Origin: Lachnospiraceae bacterium
Lineage (GTDB): Bacteria > Bacillota > Clostridia > Lachnospirales > Lachnospiraceae
Direction: 5' to 3'
NCBI GenBank assembly: GCA_003447295.1
Contig: DLZQ01000086.1
Coordinates: 13,352 to 48,393, forward strand
Length of the DNA: 35,042 nucleotides
The notes under the pieces were generated by a model that saw nothing but the letters and a program-made list of their open reading frames with translations, did no database searches and was not told the origin of the DNA. Numbering within the stretch: position 1 is the stretch's first letter; each line of letters opens with the position of its first letter. The translations under genes were made by a program, and so were the position numbers. Below are positions 23,472 through 30,515 of this stretch, piece after piece.

Positions 23472-24478
23472 TTACTCATCCCTTCAATTGCGTAAGCTAC
23501 AGTTTTATAGTTATCATCCTTGATGATCTTGGCAAGTCCCGTTGCCACGCTGGTCAGAGGATTCTCTGCCACATTAACGTGCAATCCGGTACCAGTTGCC
23601 AGTCTCTCCGCTAAATGGCTCACCTGGGATGCGCCGCCGGTCAGATAAATGCCGTGACGATAAATATCCGCTGCCAGTTCGGGAGGAGTCCTCTCTAAGA
23701 TTACTTTTACGTTATCAATGATCGTGTTGAAATGCTCTTCCAAGGACTCGTCCACCATTTTCGTGGGAATCTCACGTTCTACCGGAAGACCGGTTACAAT
23801 ATCTCTGCCGTATACAATGGCACCCTTACCCTCTTCTTCCAGTTCTTTCAGAGCAATCTTCACATTCTCCGCGGTCTTGCCACCGATGATCAGTGAGAAT
23901 TCTCTTCTGACCGCCGCACGGATGGCATCGTCGAATTTCATACCTCCCACCTTGATCAGACGGCTTAATACGATACCGCCCAAAGACAGGATGGAGATCT
24001 CCGTGGTCTCATAACCGACATTTACCACCAGCACACCCTGGGAATTTTTCACATCGATATCCAGTCCCAGACCGTCCGCAACTGCCTTTTCCACTACCAT
24101 GATCTTCTTCGCCTTCACATTGGCACCCTTGATCAGATCGTAGAAAGCTCTCTTCTCCACCTCGGTAACATCCGTCGGCACCGCAATGAAGAAATCGGAA
24201 GGCTTGGTATTGCCTTTTTGCAGATCTCCGATAAAATACTTCACCAGCGTCTCCATATTCTTAATATCTGCGATCACTCCGTTGGAAAGTGGATAAGAAA
24301 TATGAATATTGCCGGGAGCCTTCTCATACATTTCAAATGCGGAGTTGCCGTAAGCAAATAAAGTATTCTTATTCTCGATGGCAATCATATTCTTCTCGAT
24401 CATAATATTGTCATCATTGCGATTATAGATCTTTATGTTGTTGGTACCGAGATCGATACCGAATGCGTTGTTTGCCAC
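23468..24478 (-). CDS. mreB: Rod shape-determining actin homologue MreB
   Basis: This bacterial actin polymerises along the membrane and guides RodA/PBP2. The phosphate-1 loop FGIDLGTNNIKIYNR is near the N-terminus. The connect-1 and phosphate-2 segments (VVEKAVADGLGL, VLVVNVGYETTEISILSLGGIV) and adenosine motif IYLTGGASQVSHL follow. The phosphate-2 loop reads NVGYETTEIS rather than the usual DIGGGTTEVA, a noticeable divergence. I favour a GTG start at 24478, preceded by AAAGGA, giving 336 residues. ATG 24502 overlaps the radC stop by 4 bp but has no good ribosome binding site. Confidence 0.92.
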   Translation of the reverse strand: MANNAFGIDLGTNNIKIYNRNDDNIMIEKNMIAIENKNTLFAYGNSAFEMYEKAPGNIHISYPLSNGVIADIKNMETLVKYFIGDLQKGNTKPSDFFIAVPTDVTEVEKRAFYDLIKGANVKAKKIMVVEKAVADGLGLDIDVKNSQGVLVVNVGYETTEISILSLGGIVLSRLIKVGGMKFDDAIRAAVRREFSLIIGGKTAENVKIALKELEEEGKGAIVYGRDIVTGLPVEREIPTKMVDESLEEHFNTIIDNVKVILERTPPELAADIYRHGIYLTGGASQVSHLAERLATGTGLHVNVAENPLTSVATGLAKIIKDDNYKTVAYAIEGMSK

Positions 24479-24498
24479 TGTCGTTTTCCTTTCTTCTA

Positions 24499-25197
24499 TC
24501 ATCTCAATAATTTTTGTTCTTTAAAGCTAGTATACCTGTTATCCCCGATAATAATGTGGTCTAACAGTGGAATATCCATCTGTTCTCCCGCTCCGGCCAC
24601 GTTGTCGGTAAGTTCTCTGTCCGCTCTGCTGGGCGTTGGATCACCGCTTGGATGATTATGCACAAGGATAATATTCACCGCTTTGTCTTTCAATGCTTCT
24701 AAAAATATCTCTCTGGGAGATATCAGTGCCATGTTCACACAGCCGTCCGACAGTTTTTTCTCCCGGATCAGCTGTCCTTTTGCATCCAGGCAGAGCAGAT
24801 ATACACACTCTGTATCCTTATGGCGCAGCTTCTCCATGAAATATTCCGCCACCATATCCGCTCTGGTAAAACAGATCCCGGTGCTTGCCCTCGCCCGGCT
24901 CATACGATTGGATAATTCGGCGATGCATTTTAATTTCACTGCTTTCACTACGCCGATCCCACGAATCTGTGTCAGTTCCTCCACGCTTACGTCGTGTAGG
25001 CCCAAAAGTCCCTCCCTGGGATATTTTGCCAGTGCCAGAACCTTCTCCGCCAGTTCCAATGCGGAAGAGTCTTTGGTTCCGGTTCGCAGGATAACTGCCA
25101 GAAGCTCCGCTTCCGTAAGGTTCTCCGGTCCGAAGTTTAAGAATCTCTCATAAGGCAGCTGTAAATCCGTTACATGTTGTGTTAATTTTGCAGGCAT
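24499..25197 (-). CDS. radC: RadC/JAB-domain protein
   Basis: This 232-residue protein has an N-terminal UPF0758 helix-hairpin-helix region (LPYERFLNFGPENLTEAELLAVILRTGTK) and a C-terminal JAB/MPN metalloprotease-like domain. The zinc-site motif HNHPSGDPTPSRAD and an upstream Glu are present. The name comes from an old radiation-sensitivity link that has been questioned, and the real substrate is unknown. The position directly before mreB is conserved in Firmicutes. The ribosome binding site is AGAAGGAGACTT. Confidence 0.93.
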   Translation of the reverse strand: MPAKLTQHVTDLQLPYERFLNFGPENLTEAELLAVILRTGTKDSSALELAEKVLALAKYPREGLLGLHDVSVEELTQIRGIGVVKAVKLKCIAELSNRMSRARASTGICFTRADMVAEYFMEKLRHKDTECVYLLCLDAKGQLIREKKLSDGCVNMALISPREIFLEALKDKAVNIILVHNHPSGDPTPSRADRELTDNVAGAGEQMDIPLLDHIIIGDNRYTSFKEQKLLR

Positions 25198-25230
25198 AAG
25201 TCTCCTTCTGCCTTCTCCGACGTATGTTCT

Positions 25231-25470
25231 CTAACGGATAAAACGGTATACCACAAAAGCAATGATCACACCGATCACGCTGGCAATGGTAATGTTAAAC
25301 TCCAGTCCGAAGGTAAGAATGATAAAACCGAGATTCAGTTCAACCGGGCTGCTGAGTCCAAAATTCTGTCCGTAATTCAGAAAAGTACCGTCAAAATAAG
25401 TTCCTATAAATCTGCCGATCACAAATCCGATCAGTACCAGGACAATCAATACCCAATTAATTCTCTTCAA
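25231..25470 (-). CDS. DUF4321 family small membrane protein
   Basis: This 79-residue protein has two membrane helices (about 5-24 and 55-77) joined by a segment with SPVELNLGFIILTFGLEFNITIAS, the pattern of the DUF4321 family found near radC-mreB in Clostridia. The function is unknown; a role in the envelope is inferred from position. The start codon is TTG at 25470, preceded by AGAAGAGG, and it overlaps the stop of a 25-codon reading frame. Confidence 0.85.
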   Translation of the reverse strand: MKRINWVLIVLVLIGFVIGRFIGTYFDGTFLNYGQNFGLSSPVELNLGFIILTFGLEFNITIASVIGVIIAFVVYRFIR

Positions 25471-25544
25471 GGCATTTCCTCTTCTTTCTTTTCTTGTGTA
25501 CTCTCTGTATCCGTCCGGGTCTCCCCATAAGTCCCATCTTCCAT
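25467..25544 (-). CDS. Possible 25-residue upstream small ORF
   Basis: An ATG at 25544 opens 25 codons of very polar sequence (MEDGTYGETR at the start, EKKEEEMP at the end). Its TGA overlaps the TTG start of the DUF4321 gene. There is no good ribosome binding site, and the ATG lies within a few bases of the predicted transcription start, so it would be nearly leaderless. It may be a leader peptide for coupling, or chance. Confidence 0.25.
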   Translation of the reverse strand: MEDGTYGETRTDTESTQEKKEEEMP

Positions 25545-25554
25545 ACGTCTTTTT

Positions 25555-25583
25555 ATACTATCACAAAAAGCTTCTTCTGTACA
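25555..25583 (-). promoter_or_regulatory. Possible promoter for the DUF4321-radC-mre-min run
   Basis: The 172-bp gap after the methionine gamma-lyase-type gene holds TGTACA (25578-25583), a 17-bp spacer and TAGTAT (25555-25560) on the minus strand, merging into TATAAA. Each hexamer matches consensus at four of six bases, so this is tentative. Confidence 0.35.
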
Positions 25584-25642
25584 CAAATTTAGTGGATTTT
25601 ATTTTGCGCTTTTTCTACAGGATTCGTATTCCCCGGCAGGTT

Positions 25643-26959
25643 CTATATTGCCAGCCTTATCTGTTCTTCTGTCACGATTCCCTTCTTAAGCAACGCCTGC
25701 AGGGATTTCAGAATGCCGAACTTGGCATGCTGCCAGGTCAGTCCACCCTGAAAATATACGGCATAGGGAGGCTTAATGGGACCGTCTGCTGACAGTTCAA
25801 TGGAGGATCCGGATACAAATGCCCCTGCCGCCATGATGACCTGTGCATCATATCCCGGCATATCCCAGGGTTCCGGCGTCACATGGCTGTCTACCGGAGC
25901 CGCTGCCTGGATTCCCTGACAGAAGCCGATGACGCCTTCCGGCTGTCCAAACGTTACCGCCTGGATAATATCATGTCTGCTCTCTGTACCGTTCGGTACT
26001 ACCGCAAAGCCTAATTTTTCATAGATATTTGCTGCAAAGATCGCTCCCTTTAATGCACCAGCCGTCACGGTAGGCGCCAGGAAAAATCCCTGATAAAAAT
26101 CCTTCAGAATGCCAAGAGATGCTCCTACTTCCTTACCGAGTCCCGGGGAAGTCAGCCGGTATGCCGCATTTTCCACGCATTCCTTTTTACCGGCGATATA
26201 ACCGCCGATGGGAGCCAGTCCGCCGCCGGGATTTTTGATGAGAGATCCCACGATCATATCCGCACCCACATCGGAGGGTTCTATCGTCTCCACGAATTCT
26301 CCGTAGCAGTTATCCACCATGCAGATCACATCCGGCTTGATGCCTTTGATAAAAGCGATCAGGTCACCGATCTGCTGTACCGACAGGGTCGGTCTGGTCT
26401 GATATCCCTTGGATCTCTGGATCGTTACCAGATGGGTCTTGTCATTAATGTTTTCACGGATCTTATCATAATCAAAGCTTCCGTCCGGCAGCAGGTCTAC
26501 CTGGCGATAAGTTACACCGTATTCTGCCAGAGACCCCTTCGAAGGGCGGATGCCGATGACTTCCTCCAAAGTATCATACGGCTTGCCTACGGGGGACAAC
26601 AGCTCGTCTCCGGGTCTTAAATTGCTCATCAGAGCCAGTGCCAGTGCGTGGGTACCGCAGGTGATCTGGGGACGCACCAGGGCATCCTCCGTATGGAAGG
26701 TTGCTGCATATACTGCTTCCAGAGTATCCCTTCCCAGGTCATTATATCCGTAGCCGGTAGTACCCAGCAGGCAGGCTTCACTTACCTGATGCTGTTGCAT
26801 GGCTTTTACCACCTTTAGTTGATTATACTCCGCATTCCGGTCCACCTCGTCAAAACGCTCCCGCAGACTTTTCTCAATGGCACATCCATAGTCATATACC
26901 GTCTTACTGATCCCCATGGAAAGATACATTTCTTCATTGCTGTTATTGCTGTTTTTCAT
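25643..26959 (-). CDS. Methionine gamma-lyase family PLP protein (aluminium-resistance type)
   Basis: This 438-residue fold-type I PLP enzyme belongs to the family often named aluminium resistance protein or YnbB (PF06838). The PLP lysine is in GSLIKNPGGGLAPIGGYIAGK. TTGYGYNDLGRDTLE near residue 67 and the MVDNCYGEFVE motif are family-specific. The true substrate is not settled; the cystathionine-lyase-like fold suggests sulfur amino acids. It overlaps the miaA 3' end by 17 bp. The miaA link is a recurring clostridial arrangement; hfq, often found between them, is missing here. Confidence 0.9.
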   Translation of the reverse strand: MKNSNNSNEEMYLSMGISKTVYDYGCAIEKSLRERFDEVDRNAEYNQLKVVKAMQQHQVSEACLLGTTGYGYNDLGRDTLEAVYAATFHTEDALVRPQITCGTHALALALMSNLRPGDELLSPVGKPYDTLEEVIGIRPSKGSLAEYGVTYRQVDLLPDGSFDYDKIRENINDKTHLVTIQRSKGYQTRPTLSVQQIGDLIAFIKGIKPDVICMVDNCYGEFVETIEPSDVGADMIVGSLIKNPGGGLAPIGGYIAGKKECVENAAYRLTSPGLGKEVGASLGILKDFYQGFFLAPTVTAGALKGAIFAANIYEKLGFAVVPNGTESRHDIIQAVTFGQPEGVIGFCQGIQAAAPVDSHVTPEPWDMPGYDAQVIMAAGAFVSGSSIELSADGPIKPPYAVYFQGGLTWQHAKFGILKSLQALLKKGIVTEEQIRLAI

Positions 26960-27917
26960 AGATCCCTTTTTCTCCTAATTCCTTTATCATATATTCTAAA
27001 ATTTTCTCTTCGTCATAGTCAAATTGCTGTTTATCCAGCCAGGTAACTTCGTTCTCCCTGCGGAACCAGGTCAGCTGTCTCTTGGCAAAATGCCTGGTGT
27101 CCCGCTTCAGAGTATACACCGCTTCCTCCAGGCTGCATTCTCCGTCCAGGTACTCCAGGATCTCTTTGTACCCCAGTCCCTGCATGGATACCATTCCTCT
27201 GTGACAGCCTTTTGTTTTCAGGCTTCTGACTTCCTCCACCAGTCCTTCCGACAGCATTTCATCAATGCGGGTTTCGATCCGCGCATACAGCTTTTCTCTG
27301 TCATCCGTCAGGACAAAATAGCTGAAATTATATGGACTCGTCCGTTCTTTTTCTCGTTCATTATGAGTAGAGATCGGTTCCCCGGTCAATTCATAATATT
27401 CCAGTGCACGGATGGTTCGCTTGATATTGTTTGCATGAATGTTATCTGCTGAAACCGGATCAATTTTTCTGAGCATGTCATGTAGTACTTCCGGTCCCTT
27501 TTCTTTCGCAAGCTGTTCCATTTTTTCCCGATATTCAGTATTCTCTTCGTTCTCTGTAAAATCAATCCCCCGAAGTACCGCCTGAATATAGAACCCGGTG
27601 CCTCCCACCAGAATGGGAATATGTCCCCTGTCATAGATCTGTTCCATGCATTCCAGACACCGTTTCTGGAATACCACCACATTAAATTCTTCCCACGGCT
27701 CCAATATATCGATCAGATGATGGGGCACTCCCTGCATTTCCTCCGGGCGGATCTTGGCGGAACCGATATCCATATGTTTATATACCTGCATGGAATCTGC
27801 CGATAGGATCTCTCCGTCTATGGTTTTTGCCAGCGCAATGGACAATTTCGTCTTGCCTGCTGCGGTGGGACCGGTCAGTACGACCAGCGGTCTTTTTATA
27901 GATTGTGTTACCGACAT
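26943..27917 (-). CDS. miaA: tRNA dimethylallyltransferase
   Basis: MiaA adds a dimethylallyl group to A37 of tRNAs reading codons that start with U. The 324-residue enzyme shows the P-loop LTGPTAAGKTKLS, the DSMQVYKHMDIGSAK substrate motif, VPHHLIDI, GGTGFYIQAVLRG and the RDTRHFAKRQLTWFRRE tRNA-binding segment. It follows the mutS-mutL run, as in many bacteria, with a 19-bp gap from the preceding YxjI-like gene. Confidence 0.96.
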   Translation of the reverse strand: MSVTQSIKRPLVVLTGPTAAGKTKLSIALAKTIDGEILSADSMQVYKHMDIGSAKIRPEEMQGVPHHLIDILEPWEEFNVVVFQKRCLECMEQIYDRGHIPILVGGTGFYIQAVLRGIDFTENEENTEYREKMEQLAKEKGPEVLHDMLRKIDPVSADNIHANNIKRTIRALEYYELTGEPISTHNEREKERTSPYNFSYFVLTDDREKLYARIETRIDEMLSEGLVEEVRSLKTKGCHRGMVSMQGLGYKEILEYLDGECSLEEAVYTLKRDTRHFAKRQLTWFRRENEVTWLDKQQFDYDEEKILEYMIKELGEKGIYEKQQ

Positions 27918-27936
27918 AATTCTTCTTCCTTACACA

Positions 27937-28416
27937 TTATCCATTATTATTCTGGGTGCAGTTTGCCGCATCAATGGCGATGACTAACATCAGCCCTTCC
28001 AGTTCATCCTTCGGATCCGCAAAGTTAATCGTGTAGGTATCTCCCCAACGGAACAGTTCCTTAGAGATATGAATGATACTGCTGCATCCGCTGTACACAT
28101 CGTAATCCCATCCCAGGAAATCTCCCTCCACGCGCCAGCCGTTGTAATCGATCTCGTACCTTGGCTTGAAAAAGGAGAACTGCTTGCGGATCTCGCCCCT
28201 TATCTGTCCGTTAATTTCGATTTCAAATGCCGGGAGCAGGGTCAACAGCCGCTGTCTGATAACACCCAGTTCACGATTGTTTCTGTCATATACATGCAGC
28301 TGATGTCCTAAGGAAAAAAACTCCGCCTTTACAAAATATTTTGCATTTTCATTTTCGTCATAGACGTCATAAGAATCTGTCCAGGAAAATACTCGTTGTT
28401 TGATCAGTAAACGCAT
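27937..28416 (-). CDS. LURP-one-related/YxjI-like beta-barrel protein
   Basis: This 159-residue protein resembles the bacterial YxjI branch of the LURP-one/Tubby-like fold. The run of beta strands includes LLIKQRVFSWTDSYDVYDE, YFVKAEFFSLGHQLHVYD, GVIRQRLLTLLPAFEIEI, YEIDYNGWRVEGDFLGWDYDVY and YTINFADPKDELEGLMLVIAIDA. The function is unknown; Tubby-like relatives bind phosphoinositides or membranes, which cannot be assumed here. The start and the mutL stop overlap by 1 bp (TAATG), so translation is coupled to mutL. A poly-Asn C-terminus (TQNNNG) is unremarkable. Confidence 0.82.
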   Translation of the reverse strand: MRLLIKQRVFSWTDSYDVYDENENAKYFVKAEFFSLGHQLHVYDRNNRELGVIRQRLLTLLPAFEIEINGQIRGEIRKQFSFFKPRYEIDYNGWRVEGDFLGWDYDVYSGCSSIIHISKELFRWGDTYTINFADPKDELEGLMLVIAIDAANCTQNNNG

Positions 28417-30488
28417 TATACAATCCTCTTAAATTTCTTCTCCAGGTCAGTCTCCGTCATGGCAATGATGGTAGGTCTGCCGTGGGGACAGTTGTAGGGG
28501 TTATCCAGTGTCAGAAGTTCATCGATCAGCTGATCCGCCTCCTGAAGGCTTAATCGGTTGTTACCTTTAACAGCTGCCTTGCAGGACATGGATGCGATCT
28601 TCTCCTCGATGACCTGGAAGCTTCCGCGGTTGCCGGTCTCCTGGGACAGTTCATCAAGCACCGCTAAAAACAGTTCTCTCTCGCTGCACCCGTAGAGGTC
28701 CACCGGAACACTTCGCAGGGCATATTCGTTGCCGCCGAAGGCTTCGATCTCAAATCCAAGCTGTGAAAAGGCATCCTCATAGGTGTGAAGAATGCTTTCC
28801 TCCTGTCCCGTGAGACTTACAATGATGGGCGGCATCAGGCGCTGGGATATCACACTTTTTTCATGGAACTGCTTCATCAGACGTTCGTATTTCACCTTCT
28901 CATGGGCCGCATGCTGGTCAATGATGAACAGCTTATCCTCGAACTGGATCAACCAGTAGGTATCGAAGACCTGTCCGATGATACGGTAGCGGCTGCGATT
29001 CTGCACAGATAACAGTTTCTCTTCAAACAGATTCATCTGCTGAACAGCCTTCACCTCAGGTTCCTTATCTTCCGGCTGTGTCTGCGCAGGACTATCTTCC
29101 TTCGGCTCGATTACCTCAGCGGTCTCCGGGCAGATAACAGGCTCTGATGAAGTCTCAGCCCTTGGCTCCAGCGGTGCTGCCTCCACGAAGAAATCGTCCT
29201 CTTTCGTTTCAGGCGTTGCTGCGGTTACCGGGTTTGGTTCCTCTGCCCGCGCACTTATAGACTCCGGTTTACGGATACTGGTCTGTATGCCTGCATGTGC
29301 CTCCTGCCAGATCGGCTTCTGTATAAATTCCCTCCGGTCTTTCGGTACCGCTTCATATTTGGCAGCCTCCATGACGCGGTAGCTTTCTTCTCTTTTTTTC
29401 TCAAACACCTCCGGCGTATGCTCCTTCCAGGAAGCTTTTCTGTCTTCCTGCTCCTTTTTCTGAATGGATTTTTCATCCTCTAAGGAAGCATCCGGGATCA
29501 TTTCCCGGTTCCGCAGGGTTGTTGCTATCTTCTCGCTCAGCATTCTGGCAAATGCCATGCCATCGGAGAACCGCACATCCATTTTAGAGGGATGTACGTT
29601 CACATCCACGGTCTCCGTATCCATCGTAATATGCAGCACGCACAGCGGAAATTTATGCTGCATCAGATACTGCTTATAACCTTCTTCAATGGCTTTGGCG
29701 ATCACACCACTGCGGATAAAGCGACCGTTGATAAAATAGATCTCAAAATTGCGGTTGGAACGCACCAGCACCGGTTTGCCCAGATACCCTTCTACCTTAA
29801 TGCCGTTTTCTTCCATCTGGATCGGTACCAGCTGTGCAGCGATCTCTCTGCCGTAGATCCGGTAGATGACTTCTCGCAGATCACCATTTCCGGAGGTATG
29901 GAATCTGGTCTGATTCCCCAGTACGAATTTGAAAGAGATATCCGGTCTGGACAGTGCCAGATGTTCCATCAGATCCGTGATATAACTGCCCTCCGTGGCA
30001 GGCTGTTTTAAAAATTTCCGACGGACCGGCGTATTGAAAAACAGATTCCTCATGAGAAATGTGGTACCGTCCGGTGCGCCGATCTCATCGATGGACTGTT
30101 CCTTTGCCCCCTCTAACACCATGCGGGTTCCGGTGAGATTTTCCTTTCTCTTGGTGATGATCTCCACACGGGACACCGCCGCGATACTGGACAGAGCCTC
30201 ACCACGGAAGCCAAGGCTTGCGATATGGTTCAGATCATCCGCATCTTCGATTTTGCTGGTGGCATGCCGCAGAAACGCTGTGGGAAGCTGTTCCCGTTCA
30301 ATGCCGCAGCCGTTATCCGTCACACGGATGAACTCAATACCACCTTCTTTTGCCTCTACCGTAATCGCCGTGGAACCGGCATCTATGGCATTTTCCACCA
30401 GCTCTTTCACCACGCTGGCAGGTCGTTCTACCACCTCACCGGCAGCGATCCTGTCGATCGTCCGGGAGTCCAGTACATGTATTCCCAT
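28416..30488 (-). CDS. mutL: DNA mismatch repair endonuclease MutL
   Basis: This 690-residue protein has an N-terminal GHKL ATPase domain (VVKELVENAIDAG 26-38, DNGCGI 58-63, GFRGEALSSI 93-102). A charged, proline-rich linker covers about 335-480, and then a dimerisation/endonuclease domain. The nuclease metal motif DQHAAHE-KVKY-E (524-535) and CPHGRPT (667-673) are intact, so it should nick DNA and work without MutH. QMNLF (484-488), at the end of the linker, fits the sliding-clamp-binding consensus. It lies 27 bp after mutS. Confidence 0.97.
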   Translation of the reverse strand: MGIHVLDSRTIDRIAAGEVVERPASVVKELVENAIDAGSTAITVEAKEGGIEFIRVTDNGCGIEREQLPTAFLRHATSKIEDADDLNHIASLGFRGEALSSIAAVSRVEIITKRKENLTGTRMVLEGAKEQSIDEIGAPDGTTFLMRNLFFNTPVRRKFLKQPATEGSYITDLMEHLALSRPDISFKFVLGNQTRFHTSGNGDLREVIYRIYGREIAAQLVPIQMEENGIKVEGYLGKPVLVRSNRNFEIYFINGRFIRSGVIAKAIEEGYKQYLMQHKFPLCVLHITMDTETVDVNVHPSKMDVRFSDGMAFARMLSEKIATTLRNREMIPDASLEDEKSIQKKEQEDRKASWKEHTPEVFEKKREESYRVMEAAKYEAVPKDRREFIQKPIWQEAHAGIQTSIRKPESISARAEEPNPVTAATPETKEDDFFVEAAPLEPRAETSSEPVICPETAEVIEPKEDSPAQTQPEDKEPEVKAVQQMNLFEEKLLSVQNRSRYRIIGQVFDTYWLIQFEDKLFIIDQHAAHEKVKYERLMKQFHEKSVISQRLMPPIIVSLTGQEESILHTYEDAFSQLGFEIEAFGGNEYALRSVPVDLYGCSERELFLAVLDELSQETGNRGSFQVIEEKIASMSCKAAVKGNNRLSLQEADQLIDELLTLDNPYNCPHGRPTIIAMTETDLEKKFKRIV

Positions 30489-30515
30489 ATATCTACCTAT
30501 GCCTTTCCCTTATAA

